Shown here: positions 45,666-56,877 of the stretch, in pieces | Layout: the number at the start of each line of letters is the position of its first letter | Numbering within the stretch: the stretch's first letter is position 1 | From: Prorocentrum cordatum | Lineage: Eukaryota; Sar; Dinophyceae; Prorocentrales; Prorocentraceae | Direction: 5' to 3' | Length of the DNA: 64,000 bases | NCBI GenBank assembly: GCA_963575745.1 | Contig: CAUYUJ010016287.1 | Location: 123,501-187,500 of the forward strand | Notes under the pieces: model-generated | Databases searched by the model: none | What the model was told of the DNA's origin: nothing | The model's input: the letters and a program-made list of their open reading frames with translations, nothing else | Position numbers and translations under genes: made by a program

Positions 45666-46180
45666 CGCCCCTCTGAGGAGGAAGGCTCTCCATGGAAGAG
45701 CGAGGAGCCTGTATCGATCCCCTCCCACCCAGCAGTGATGACCACATCACGACTGCAACGAAGATCGACCCCTTGGTTGGCCAAAAGTTGATGCGATCTG
45801 ATGACACACAACAGCATCATAAGTTCTCGGACAGGTTCCCCCACGTGAAGAATTGGGACCGAGAAGTACAGGCCCACTTCATACTACATTTGTGATCGCT
45901 CTGAATTCGCCGACTGCCGCTTGCGGGGAGTGCAAACGCGTGTGGGATGATTGGCTGCCCACCCAAAAACATGTGTCAGCCCAGCGTGGCTGAAACCCAT
46001 GTCGTCATGTACGGCACTGTAGTCAATACCTTGCCCTCACTACTTCCATGGGCTCCTCACTTCGCCTGGGGGTCCGCGGAATGGCGCAAGCCTCGTGGAC
46101 AACAACGAATAAGGACAAGAGAGCGTGTATCAGACAGGCAGGAGCAAGAGTAGGGGGAAGAGGGTCGAGAAAGGCGGAGG
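45666..46180. other. Spacer, no gene seen
   Basis: Contains the second copy of the GATGATTGGCTGC block (about 45915-45955). No gene is supported. Confidence 0.4.
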
Positions 46181-46480
46181 GGGAAGGAGGAGGGAGCAAG
46201 GAGGGAGAAGGGAGGCGGAAGCGATGTGAAAGGAGGCAGCAGGAGGCAGGAGGATGGAGAAGACGAGAGGAAGGCCGTGGTGGGAGGGGCCAGGAGGCAG
46301 GTGGAAAGGAAGGAGGCAGGAGGCAGGAGGCAGGAGGCAGGAGGCAGGAGGGAGGAGGCAAGGGGCAGGAGGCAGGAGGGAGGACAGAGGACGGTGGGAG
46401 GGAGCGGGAAGTGGGGGAGGAGGAGGAGGAGGAGGAGGAGGAGGAGGAGGAGGAGGAGGAGGAGGAGGAAGAGGAGAACT
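46181..46480. repeat. GGAGGCA heptamer and GGA microsatellite
   Basis: AGGAGGC heptamers at 46310-46380 and GGA units at 46405-46470. Confidence 0.93.
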
Positions 46481-47785
46481 GACGCATCAAGCATCGGCCC
46501 TACATCGGGAGTGGACCAGGGGCAGGACCGGGAGCGAGAGCCGGAGGCGACTTCCTCTGCACGACCTCCCTGGCCAAAGCCCCTGCCCACGGGCGCGCTG
46601 GCCCACCATGAGGGCTGCCACGAAGTCGTCGACCGCCAGGCAGCCGCCCTGGCAAGGGCGCCCTCTGCAGCATCCCAAAGCCACGGGGCAGCAGGAGAGC
46701 GCCGGGAAGAGAAGCAGAGGCTCGTCTTCACTGTTCCCCTCCCTCCCTGGCCATCGCCCGGACGTCCATTCCCTGTTTTTTTTTCGGTTTCGCGCGTGGT
46801 TTTTGTCGCAGGATGATCCAGGATGCTCCTTAGTAATCCCCGCCGAGAAAAAGTGCACACGTCCGAGCGATACCAAGCTCCCGCACGGCACCGGCGGTGC
46901 AGACCGCACACGCCTCCGCCTCCTTTCCTGCCCTCCTTTGCCACTGCGGAATTGCCTGCCCGAGGTGATCAAGCCACCGGGCTGGCAAGTATTGAGGAAC
47001 AGGCACGCACACGGAATGAAAGAGAGCGAGAGAGGGAGCCAGGAAGAGACAGAGAGAGAACAAAAAAACAAGAGAGAGGGAGAGAGAAAGAGAGAGAGAA
47101 CAACGAAACAAACAGAGAGAGAGAGACACGAAGAACAACAGAATTCTGGCAAGGAACGCGCGCACGCCTCCCCCCCTCCACAGGACTGTGGGTGGTGGGA
47201 TGCTCCTTTGCGCGCTCGCGACGCTCGTGTCCCACCCCCCCCTCCCCCTCACGCCTGCCTCGACTGCGCCCGAGAGTCAGCTCCCTCTTCGCTTCCACCA
47301 CCACGCCGCCCCCTCAAAGGAGGGACGCGTGATGGCGCCGCACCCCAGCGGACACCTCGCTGTGCGAGCGAGGGCGGCGGGGTCCCGCTCCGCGACCCGG
47401 GCACTGCAAGCGGCGTGGCTGGCAATCTGCCGCGCACGTCGGGCGCGGGGGCCGCGCTGCACTGAGAGAGAGAGAGAGGGAGGGGGAGAGAGGGAGAGAG
47501 AGGGAGGGAGATGGAGTGCGCCATTGGTTGGACCAGGCACGGCACGCTGGGCGCCGATTGCCTCACAGGAACACTTCTGAGAGAAGCAGCGGGTCGGACC
47601 GATTCAGTCGGCAACCTCCCTGGTGACCCTTGCGGTGCTTCCACAGGCGGTACACATCAATTTGGTAAAAGGACTGCCCCCGAGAGGCCAGAACCCATCA
47701 AACACCTCTAGGCGTTCTTCGCCTTCTTCGCCTTCCGTATCCACGTTTCTTCCGAAAATGGCATCGGAAGCGCGAACGGAGCCCC
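46481..47785. other. GC-rich spacer with GAGA tracts
   Basis: GAGA-rich stretches at 47018-47130 and 47465-47510. No gene is supported. Confidence 0.45.
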
Positions 47786-48350
47786 AAGGCAACCGAAGGA
47801 CACCCCGAGACGGGCCGAGGAGGCCCCAAGAGTGCCCCAGGGATGAAAAAAGCCGCAGGGAGGTCCAGGAGGGCGCCAAGACGGCCCAAGAGAGCCCCCC
47901 CTAAAACCCCAAGGCGCACCGAGACGCGCCAAGACGGCCCAGGAGGGCCCAAGAAGCCCTCCAGATGCCCCCAGAAGCCTTCGAGAGGCCGCCAAAACGG
48001 CCCAACAGGACTCTGTTGGAGCACGGCTCGGGCTGCCAAAGCGGTCGCACGGCACCAAGAGGCCTCCAGGACAACGAACGGAGCGGCCAGGACGGCCCAG
48101 GAGGGCGCCAAGGCGGCCCAAGAGAGCCCCCCCCTCTAAGGACTCCGAGACGCACCGAGGCGCGCCAGGACGGCCCAGGAGGGCCCCGAGAGGCCCCGAG
48201 GAGGCCCCCGGGAGCCTGCAAGAGGCCGCCAGGACGGCCCCAGCGGGCTCTCTTCTGGAGCACGGCGCGGGCTGCCGAAGCGCGCTCGCACGGCACCAAA
48301 GGGGCCTCCGGGGCAGCGAGCCCCAGGGGAGCGGCGTCCCAGGACCTAGA
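47786..48350. repeat. Degenerate ~12-bp CCAAGAGGCCCC minisatellite, copy 2
   Basis: Same family as 41440-41935. A larger internal repeat is visible: AAGACGGCCCAAGAGAGCCCCCCC (about 47876 and 48113) and GGAGCACGGCTCGGGCTGCC (48016) against GGAGCACGGCGCGGGCTGCC (48258), about 240 bp apart. Confidence 0.82.
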
Positions 48351-48355
48351 ATTAA

Positions 48356-48539
48356 GTCGGGCTTGTCCCCCTACAGGGGGATTTTAGACGAAAAATTAAA
48401 AAAATACCCCAACAATACCCCAAACATCTCCAAAAATACTAAAAAAATAATCCCCAGACTATGTTTGGACAATTCTTTATTATTTGTGGGATATCTTTAT
48501 TCTTCGTCGACAATCCCCCTGTAGGGGGACAGGCCCGAC
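48356..48539. mobile_element. MITE family 2, copy 1
   Basis: A 184-bp element with long (~40-bp) terminal inverted repeats starting GTCGGGC-TGTCCCCCTACAGGGGGAT. These contain their own CCCCCTACAGGGGG hairpin. The centre is A/T-rich, in sharp contrast to its surroundings. TTAA lies on both sides (48352-48355, 48540-48543). An imperfect ACCTAG repeat lies further out. Confidence 0.9.
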
Positions 48540-48551
48540 TTAAACCTAGTA

Positions 48552-48731
48552 CAGTCAGTCAACCCGCATAGTAAGGATGCGCGGTAAGGATGCAAGGGCC
48601 GTGGACGCCCATTTCGAAGCTGTTCGAGCGGGGCGCGGCCAGCGAAAGTGTCCAAGGATGGACCCAGGAGGCAAGGATGCAAGGGTACCCTTGGGAAGGT
48701 TGCCCGTCCTTACTGTGCGGGTCGACTGCAG
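48552..48731. mobile_element. MITE family 3 (single copy)
   Basis: 180 bp. The left end CAGTCAGTCAACCCGCATAGTAAGGA pairs with the right end TCCTTACTGTGCGGGTCGACTGCAG as imperfect ~26-bp inverted repeats, with TA on both sides (48550-48551, 48732-48733). It lies 8 bp from the family 2 TTAA. Confidence 0.75.
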
Positions 48732-48733
48732 TA

Positions 48734-50150
48734 GAGGTCGGCAGTGTGGCTGTGGCGCAAACCACTGCATCACTGGAGCTCGCGAGCTTCGCACTGGAGG
48801 TGGTACATCCTGCTGTTGCAGTCGGACTTGGCTGGACAGGACACTCGAGAGGACACAAGACCCTTCCGAGGGCCACACTGCCACAGGAATGTAGGAGACA
48901 TGGGTCGCGAACACACAGGACACAAGAATACCCTTGATTTGGCAGGGTCGACCTACTAATCCGGGCCGACTGTAGGGCGCGTTGCTGAGATCTGCCTTTT
49001 GTTGTTGGCGTGGCCCTCTTGGTCGGGACGAGCTGTCTCGTCCGAACGGGGTGCCGCAAGATGGCCTCGGTGAAGCTCCCGTGGGAAATGCGGCATGCCT
49101 GGACGACGAGAAGCCCCCAGAGAGACGACCACCCGTCGCACAGCGCCTCGACCGCGGCGCCGCTGGTGACGCGCAGCTGCTCTATTTTGTCGTTTGGCAG
49201 CCCAGGGCCCGGAGCCTCCAGCGGATGGCACGGCGGAGTCTCGCCTCTTGGGGCGACTGCTGGCCATGGGACTCTCTCCCGCGCGTCTACCCGACCAGGA
49301 GAAGCTTTCATGCCGGCGTCTCCACACTTGTCCCGGATGCGCATATATATACAGACACACATATATAGTCTCAGACGCAGGTCACATATCGGAGTATCAC
49401 TGGTGCAACAAACTACTGCTTTGGCGTCTCGCGGGCTCATCATGATATCCGGTGTTGCCGCGGCCAAGGTCTCACACTTGGGACTCATCAGCTCCAGTCG
49501 CGGCCACACCGCGGCTAGACCCGAAAATGTTGTCAAGGATCGCTATGGATGACAGCAGCATGAGGGACGATTGCTGAAATCCATGGGCTCGATCGGGCAT
49601 TTCGGCAAGGATAAAAATGTACATGGCACTGACAGGGAGTTCGAACAGAGTTCGCAGTTGTTCCCGCAGGCCAGGCAGTCTGCCCAGCCCGAGACTTTCA
49701 GTCCACCATACCACTCGCTTCCATCAATACGCATGGTGTGCTGATCGGACGCAGCTTCGGCCGTCTGCAGGGAGACTGATGCGGTCATGGTACTCCCCCG
49801 CTTCACACAACATTCGTTGGGGCCATGGCTTCTGGTCTTTGCGCAAATTGGCATCTGGCGATCTGGCGGCTGAGAGCAAAAAGCTATGATCCAGCGCGTG
49901 GCGGGAGCTTCGCGTCCAGGCATGGCGCATGTGCGGCCCTCGGCAGGTGACTATTCGGGCGCAGCCCACCCTGAAGACGAGCCCCTCAGCGCAGGCAAAC
50001 GGCGACAGCGACGACGACGACCACCCTTCAGACATGCGATCTGACACTCTGCTTTGACCCCTTTCCCGTGCACCTGTCCACGAGGTCAGTGAACCAACCC
50101 CATTCTAGGAGGGGGGTCCTTTTCACACCTGATGGGCCGATTTCCCAGCA
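48734..50150 (-). other. Non-repetitive region with possible exons
   Basis: Minus-strand segments have a protein-like mix: about 49250-48990 (KIEQLRVTSGAAVEALCDGW, then SSLWGLLVVQACRISHG), 49530-49400 (GLAAVWPRLELMSPKCETLA) and 49714-49472 (LFELPVSAMYIFILAEMPD, then GFQQSSLMLLSSIAILDNIFGSS, hydrophobic). No family or consistent splice pattern is recognised. This is the best place in the window to look for an unannotated gene. Confidence 0.25.
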
Positions 50151-50154
50151 CCAC

Positions 50155-50260
50155 TACCATAGGGAGGAGGAGGAGGAGGAGGAGGAGGAGGAGGAGGACC
50201 TCCCAATCCTTCTTTCTCCTCCGTCCAACTTGTGGTGGTGGTGGTGGTGGAAGATTGGCC
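50155..50260. repeat. GGA and TGG microsatellites
   Basis: GGA at 50163-50200 and TGG at 50232-50252. Confidence 0.9.
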
Positions 50261-51875
50261 CACCAACGCCAGCTCCTGGGAGAAGCACTCAGCAGTACTC
50301 GCCGCTGTGACGAACCCCCTTGCCGTTGACGAGCCCCTCGCCCTCGAGGCCCCCTCCGACCGCCCGCTCACCTGCCTGGAGCGAGGCGACGGGAGCGCAA
50401 CGGGCCGCCCCTGAGCCGAGGGCCTGCTCGTCCCGCTTTCGTCCCGGTGGTTCAGGGATGGGGGTCCGAGGGAGGAGGTCCGAAGGTCCTAAGGATGAGG
50501 TGCCTCGAACAATGTAGATCCACCCTTGGATCCCCTCCAATCCTAGGGACTCCAGCCCTCAGGACCCCATCCTTGAACAACCGATCGTCGGGAGGGGCGC
50601 AGGGAGATGGCCGGCGACGCCGGAGGGTGTGGCTTGCGAAGGGCGCGATCTGACCGCCACAATGCGACCGCCGGCAATGCCCAGCTGAGCAGTCAATCGC
50701 AGCAATGCCAACCCGTGCAAACATAACGCGGCCCCCTGTAATGAAGCATGGCGTTGGTTTCATTCTACCATGCGAGAATGAAGAAGGGCAGCGAGAACGC
50801 GCGGCCAGCAGCAAAAGCAGAGAGAGAGAGAGAGGGAAGCAGGCAGCAGGGAGGAGAGGGAAGGAGCAGAGAGCAGCAGGGGGAGAGGCAGGAAGGCGGG
50901 CGAGGGGAGGAACGGGCGCGATCTGCCACCCGCCTCCGGGTAGGGGGGGCGGGCGAGGACCTCGGCGGAGTCCTCGGCCGCGCTCCGAGGAGGCCCGACG
51001 AGCCACCAGGAGGGGGGGGGCCCGGCGCAGATCCGAGAAGCTCCGCGCGGACCTCCGCCACCTGTTGCTCCTCGCCTGCCGTGCTCTGTTCGCGACGCGA
51101 GGGGGTCTGCGAGCGGGGTTCCTTCGCCGCGAACTGTTCGTGGATCCACGGGAACCGCTCGGCGTCGAGCCTCCGCAGGAACGAGTCCAGCAGGGCCTGC
51201 CGGCCGCATGCTCGCGAGCGCCGCCGCGCTACCCTCCCATCCTCTCCTTCATCATCCTCCCCCCATTCCCCTACCCCCTCCTCCTCCCTCCTCCTCCCCC
51301 TGCCCCTTTATCCCTCTCCTGACCTCCGACCCTGTGATGTTCTTCGCAGCGCGGAGCCCGAGAGCCTCTGGAGGCATGGAGCCCTTCCCACGACGAACGA
51401 ACAACACGCGCCCATGCCCCTAGGAGGAACGGAGGGGGCTACGTGTGCGTGTTGTCGGATGGGGTCCCCGCTCGAACGGGAGCGCCCCCTAGGGGTCCGA
51501 CAACCCGCACCCATACCCATAGCCAGCCTCCTACCAACGGCCCCCTATGGGTATGGGTGTGTGTGTGTGTGCGTGTTCGTTCGTCGTCCCAGGGGCCACC
51601 TCTTCATCCTGGACTGTGCTGTGACGGCCCCGTGGCCTGGCAAGAGCACTCCTGCCCCGAAGACTTACAAAAACTCCCGGCCCAGAAGGCTCACGAAAAC
51701 TCTGGGCCCTCCCCGTCCCGAGGGCAGGACACAAGGGAAAAAACGCCGGGGAGGGGTGCTCCTGGCGGCGTGGCCCCACTCCCCGCTCGAGAGATCCCCT
51801 GCGCCCAGCTCAGGGAGACGTCGTGGACGTCCTCGCCGGAGGCAGCAACCCCTGGCGGCGGTGGTGGCATCGCTC
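50261..51875. other. GC-rich spacer with a palindromic half-element
   Basis: The right arm of the three-stem family (CGCAGATCCGAGAAGCTCCGCG, GGACCTCCG) lies at 51024-51056 (copy 6); the left arm is not clear. A GTGTGTGT run lies at 51556-51572. No gene is recognised. Confidence 0.55.
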
Positions 51876-52400
51876 TGCTTCTCCTTCCGAGGAGGAGGAG
51901 GAGGCGGCAGGGGATGGGGAGGAGGAGGGAGGATGAGGAGGGGGAGGGGGAGGGGGAGGAGGAGGAGGAGGAGGAGGAGGAGGAGGGAGGAGGAGGAGGA
52001 GGAGGAGGAGGACGACGACGAGGAGGAAGACGAGGAGGAGGAGGAGGAGGAGGAGGAGGAGGAGGAGGAGGAGGGGGAGAGGGAGAGGGGAGGGGGAGGG
52101 GGAGGAGGGGGCCGTGGCCCGCCTCCCCGCGATCTGGCCATCACTCCCACGCGGCGCGACGCGGCGGAGAGGCGCGGCGGGGCGTGCGCTGCCAGGTCCG
52201 GGTCGTCCTGCCCCAGCTCCGCGTCGCCTCCCCCGCCCAGAGGGGAGGAGGGAGAGGAAGGAGGAGGAGGGAGGGAGGGAGGAGGAGGAGGGAGGGAGGA
52301 GGAGAAGGAGGAGGAGGAGGAGGAGGAAGAGGAGGAGGAAGGAGCAGGAAGGAATGAAGGAAGGAAGGAAGGAAGGAAGGAAGGAAGGGAGGAGCATGAA
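51876..52400. repeat. GGA and GGAA microsatellites
   Basis: GGA tracts 51890-52110 and 52240-52345, then GAAG units 52355-52385. Confidence 0.95.
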
Positions 52401-52764
52401 GAGGTGAGGCGGGGAGGGGGAGAGGGAGGAAGAGGGGGGAGGAGCGCGGGCGCGGAAGACAGGTCGGGGAGAGAGCCCGCGAAAAGAGCCCCGCTGGAAC
52501 CTCGAGGGGCGGCTCCCCAACGGCGTCCGAGACGGCTGGCCCTCTCTGGGGGCTCCTCGGGCCGACCCCGTCTGCGGTCTGGCCGGTGCCCCCCTCCCTC
52601 GGCCTCGCTCACGCTTCGCGGCGCAGTCGTTCGCAGAGAATGGGGCGGGTGCGGGCAGGGGCAGGGCCGGGGAGCTCGCAGACCGCCGCCGCGCCTGGAG
52701 AGTCTGGCCGCTGAGAGCGCACGCGAAGCCTCCCGCTGCCGGGCCAGGCCCGGCACGAGAGCCC
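52401..52764. other. GC-rich spacer
   Basis: No gene recognised. Confidence 0.4.
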
Positions 52765-52860
52765 TCGAGGAGGGGGAGGAGGAGGAGGAGGAGGAGGAGG
52801 AGGAGGAGGAGGAGGAGGAGGAGGAAGAGGAGGAGGAGGAGGAGGAGGAGGAGGAGGAGC
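52765..52860. repeat. GGA microsatellite
   Basis: About 30 GGA/GAG units. Confidence 0.95.
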
Positions 52861-54325
52861 CCTGGACGCGGGCCCGCTCCCCCATTTGGTGCCGCTCGTG
52901 CTCCCCGGCGCCCGTCTCGCGGCGCGCCGCCTGGGCACAGAGCTTCTGCCCTGGGGTGGCGGGGATGCTTTTTAGTCAGCGGCCGCGGGCGAGCGCGCCA
53001 GCGGCGAGTCAGGTCAAAGCGGGCTACGCAGAGACGAATTAGGCAGAGGAAACGCGAGAAAGTTAAAGCAGAGGCGACGCGCAAGATAACAGCTACGCGC
53101 CGGCCGAGGCCTCACGCAGCGGCCCAACGGCAGGTGGATGGCTGGAGGGACTGAAACTGAATGGAACTGCCAGCGTGCAAAGATGCAAGTCCGTCGGAGG
53201 CGCCAAAAGTCGGAGGTGGCGGGGATTTTTTCGGTCGCGGCCGCGAGCGAAGAGCGCAGGCGGCAACAGACGCTGTCCGGGGCACGGAAACAGACCTGAT
53301 TAGCTGCAGGGCGCGGAACGGGCCAGCCGGGCCAGCTCACAAGGCGGCCGCTGGGGCAGCAGGGTGAGGGCTGACTGGCTGAGGGCACCCAGGGAAGCTC
53401 AGGCATCGTGCAGCCCTGAGCAAAAAGCCAGGGAATTCGGTGTACGCCCTGCGGCGTGGACCACAAATGGCGGGGATGCGCGAAGCGTCAAAAATTCTAC
53501 AACGACGGGAAGGCTTGCGATAGGGCGTTGACTCACTGGCGGCAGCGGGTCACCACCCTCCCGCGCTTCCGACCGCACACGCTGGATATATATGCTGCCA
53601 GATGTTGGGCGTGGGCGAGTCAGGGCTGGTGTGTTGCCGAGCGTGGCCGACAGCACGCTGTCGATCGTGCCCCCTCTCTCAATCAACAGTCGGGTAGAGA
53701 TATCCCTGAGGGTACCAGCTGCGCTGCCCGAAGGACAAAAGGCGACTGTGTACTGAACTTATCCTGTGCTCCTGTTCTTCCTCCCTGCCGCTTCAAACCT
53801 GCTGCTCTCGTAACCGCCGCACCCATCGCTGCACAGGCGAGGAGATGACGACTCTGGGCCAATCCAGTGGGCGGACACAAACCTCAGCGCGAAGGAAACA
53901 GCTCCTGGAGTAAAACGGGTCCTGGAAACTGGTTGCTGCCTTTAGACCCTCGGGGCCCTCTACAACCCCCGGGACCGTCGAGAAATCGTTTACTGAGGAA
54001 CACAACCTCCGATCAGCTCTGCGCATGTCACATCAGCTGGCACTGCGAATCGGATCGCGTTGCCATGAAAATCGTGAGAGGCAGCCGAGACGAGGAGGAA
54101 GGGGGACAAGGAACAGGAGAGCCAAGGAGGCAGGAAACAGATCAGGGGAGCGCAGCTCGGGCTGCCAGCGCCAGCCCGGACTTGGCCGGAGGCGCCCCGC
54201 AGAACTGCCCCACACAGGCGCGCGAGAGGAGAGAGGAGCCCGCGCGCGTGCGTACGCCAACCGGGCACTCCCGAAGCCACCTCGCGCACCCGACCATCGC
54301 GGGCAGCAGCAGAACCGGGCAGGAG
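52861..54325. other. Spacer without recognised gene
   Basis: A plus frame at 53456-53848 has Cys/Arg-rich but unrecognised content. No splice or domain evidence. Confidence 0.35.
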
Positions 54326-54560
54326 GCACGGCCAGAGAGGGAAGGAGGAGAGGGCAGGGAGGGAGGGGAGGGGGCAGGGCGGGGGCAGGGAGGGAGGGGG
54401 CAGGGAGGGAGGAGGGGAGGGAGGGGAGGGGGGGAGGGAGGGAGGAGGGGAGGGAGGGAGGGGAGGGAGGGAGGGGAGGGAGGGGAGGAAGGAGACACGA
54501 CCAGAGAGGGGAGAGGAGGGGGCAGGGCAGGGAAGGGAGGAGGGGGCGAGGACACGGGCG
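54326..54560. repeat. GGGAGGGA / GGGGCAGG tandem array
   Basis: A G-rich array with GGGAGGGAGGGG and GGGGGCAGGG units and strong G-quadruplex potential. Confidence 0.9.
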
Positions 54561-54661
54561 CAGCCAGCGGCACGGCTGCGCCCTCGAGGCCACCGCGCAG
54601 GGCGCGCAGGGCGGGCGCCGGAGAGGGAGAGCAGGAGCAGACCGGCAGATACGACGAGCAG

Positions 54662-54824
54662 GTCGGGCGTGTCCCCCTCCAGGGGGATGTTCGACGTAAA
54701 ATAAGAAAACACTCCATAAATACTCCAGAATGGTCAAAAAAATACTCCAAAAATAATCACCGGACAATTTCCCTACTTTTTCTTATGTTTGAATAGATTC
54801 CCCCTGTAGAGGGACAGGCCCGAC
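54662..54824. mobile_element. MITE family 2, copy 2
   Basis: 163 bp with ends GTCGGGCGTGTCCCCC and GGGACAGGCCCGAC and an A/T-rich centre. No clean target duplication remains (GCAG at left, TAAG at right). Confidence 0.85.
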
Positions 54825-54829
54825 TAAGG

Positions 54830-54965
54830 GGCCCCCAAGAGCCCCCCAAGAGGCCCCAGGGGGGCCCAAGACGCCGCCAGGGAGCCCCAAGACGCTGCCA
54901 AGAAGCCCCCAAGAGGCCCCCAAGACGGCCCCAAGAGGCCCCAAGTAGCGCTCCAGGGCCGGCGG
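54830..54965. repeat. Degenerate ~12-bp CCAAGAGGCCCC minisatellite, copy 3
   Basis: About ten units directly next to MITE family 2 copy 2. At 47.8-48.35 kb the same minisatellite also directly precedes MITE family 2 copy 1. Confidence 0.85.
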
Positions 54966-54974
54966 AATGAGCGA

Positions 54975-55130
54975 AGCGAATAATAAATAGACACAAATCC
55001 CAGGATTCCCCGTATGATTCTCATAGGTCTTCTGGGTGTTCGTCTTCCCCCCCCCACACTTCCCATGTTCTCCCACAGCTTCCTGGGGGTCCGACGGCTA
55101 CTTGTATCTGTGAGGTTTCCCCCTCCGGAC
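54975..55130. repeat. AT-rich dispersed repeat, copy 2
   Basis: AATAATAAATAGACACAAAT, TTCCCCGTATG, CTTCTGGGTGT, a C-run, CTTCCCATGTT and TTCCTGGGGGT follow the same order as 2490-2645. Confidence 0.6.
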
Positions 55131-55725
55131 AAACGAGGGACCGCAGAGCTGCTTGGGACGAAAGACTCGTCCTGGGGAAAGCCCTGCAGTTTGGGACCCG
55201 TTTATCTCAGGCGTGAGCGCGCGCGCCCAACGGTGGGGCCCAGTGGCTCACACCCCTATGGTCCCTTCCTGGTTCCTCTCCACCTCCTGCGGCCGTTCTG
55301 CGCTCTCCTCCCTCCTCTATCCGCACCTCGTCGGTGCGCTTTCTGTTCTCTCCTCCCCCCTCGCTCCTCCCTCCTCTCTCCTCCGCCCCTGTCGCCCTTT
55401 TGAGGCTGTGCGCTCTGTCGGCGGTTGCCCATGTGGTCTGTCGCCCTCCACCCGGGCACCCAGAAAAGCCTCCCGAATGAACTCACAACCCGCGGGAAAG
55501 CCACCCCTGGGGAAGCCAAGCAGTACCGATACCTCTCCTCCCCGGGCCTCTCCCGGGGTGCGCTCTGACCAGAGGTTCGATGCGGATCCGGCCGTGGCGA
55601 CGAGGGCTCAGAAAGCGAAGACGAGGGAAGCGCGGAAACGGCGGTACCTTCCGGGAATCAAAGCCAGGCACACGCAGCGCCGCGCCTCGCGCCGCGGAGT
55701 GAGCGCTGCCCGGGAGCCATGGGGG
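55131..55725. other. Spacer, no gene seen
   Basis: No gene or repeat recognised. Confidence 0.4.
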
Positions 55726-55739
55726 CGGAACCCGCTGGG

Positions 55740-55856
55740 TCTGGGAGCGCTGGGCCCTTCTCCCTGGCGCGCGGGGCGCGCCCGGGGGCGGCGCCGCAGA
55801 CGCCGCCGGTTGGGCCCAGCGCCGATAGGAGCCCGCGCGGACCTCCGGAGGTTTGT
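55740..55856. repeat. Palindromic three-stem element, copy 7
   Basis: GGGAGCGCTGGGCCC at left and GGGCCCAGCGCCGATAGG at right, with CTGGCGCGCGGGGCGCGCC and GGCGGCGCCG-type hairpins between, ending in CCCGCGCGGACCTCCG. Confidence 0.75.
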
Positions 55857-56210
55857 GCTTGCGCATGTATTTTGTGGCTCGCTCCTCGGCACCGCCTGCA
55901 CCCCGGCCCGCCCTCCGGCCGCCTGAGGCCCCGCCCGCCTGTGCTCTGTCTCCCCAATCAGAGCTTTGCGTAGCCCGCCTAGATGTTGACCGGAAGGGGC
56001 TCGCTCTCGACGCGCAGACCAAAAAATGTGCGCGGCAACCACGCCGAGGAGTTCTTAGGATTAGGTAGGGAGGAGGAGGAGGAGGAGGAGGAGGAGGAGG
56101 AGGTTTGTGCTTACGCATGTGTTTTGTGGCTCCCCGATGTTCCTCCTCTGGGCCTTGTCGTGGGCCCCGCGGCTGTCCAGCCGCACCCCCCTTCCCTGCC
56201 CGGCGAAGAG

Positions 56211-56758
56211 CGGCGGCGAGCGGAGAGGGGGGGGGGAGGTGGCAGGGAGGAGGCCTTCTGAGAGGGCGGCGCGGCCTCGCAGCAGCCCCCTGCGCCCTCG
56301 GAGAGATTCCCAGCGTCCTCGGGCAAGGCTTCCGGAAACGGAATCACATCAGAAGGCCGGGGGAGGACCTCCGAGCCTTCTGGGAGGGCCCCCCTCCCCT
56401 CACTGCCCCCCCGCCCCCCACCCCCTGGGGGGGCTGGCCGCCAGACCACGCGGCGTGGTCCCCCCACGCCGCGTGGCTTGGCGGCCAGCCCCCGGCGGGG
56501 GAGGGGGGCCGGCGGCGGCACGTGGCCCGGCGGGGCGCAGAGCCGCAGCGGCCAGGCCTTCGGGCTTCTCGGCGGCGCGCCCAAGGCGGGGGGGGGGCGG
56601 GCCCTCCCAGGAGGCTCGGGAGGCCTCCTCCAGCCTTCTGCTGTAAGCTTCCCGAGGACGCAGAGAATTTCTCCGAGGGCGCATGGGCTTCTGCGAGGCC
56701 GCGCCGCCTTCTCAGAAGGCCTCCTCCTTGTCACCTCCCCCCCCTCCGCTCGCCGCCG
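56211..56758. repeat. 548-bp imperfect palindrome (foldback element)
   Basis: The left arm from CGGCGGCGAGCGGAG (56211) matches the inverted right arm ending CTCGCCGCCG (about 56758) over about 170 bp. Shared blocks include GGAGGCCTTCTGAGA, GGCGGCGCGGCCTCGCAG, TGCGCCCTCGGAGA and GCGTCCTCGGG. The centre contains a second tighter palindrome (CCACGCGGCGTGG ... CCACGCCGCGTGG, about 56450-56478) with GGCTGGCCGCCA / TGGCGGCCAGCC outside it. No coding potential is recognised. Confidence 0.85.
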
Positions 56759-56803
56759 AACACCGCGCACCGCATGGTGAGCCAGTGGGGAATCGAGGTC
56801 ACC

Positions 56804-56877
56804 GCACGGTTTTGGGACGCGGGTCGTTCTCAGGGATGTCTCAGGCGACTGGGGCCTCCGAGGTCCCAAAACCGTGC
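56804..56877. repeat. 15-bp perfect inverted repeat pair (GCACGGTTTTGGGAC)
   Basis: GCACGGTTTTGGGAC at 56804-56818 and its exact inverse at 56863-56877. A third, direct, partial copy (CACACGGTTTTGGGGG) lies at about 56936-56951. Confidence 0.85.

Noticed and set aside
50748-53042. 764-residue open frame
   Set aside because: It spans several GGA tracts and unrelated GC-rich spacer, with no domain or consistent composition.
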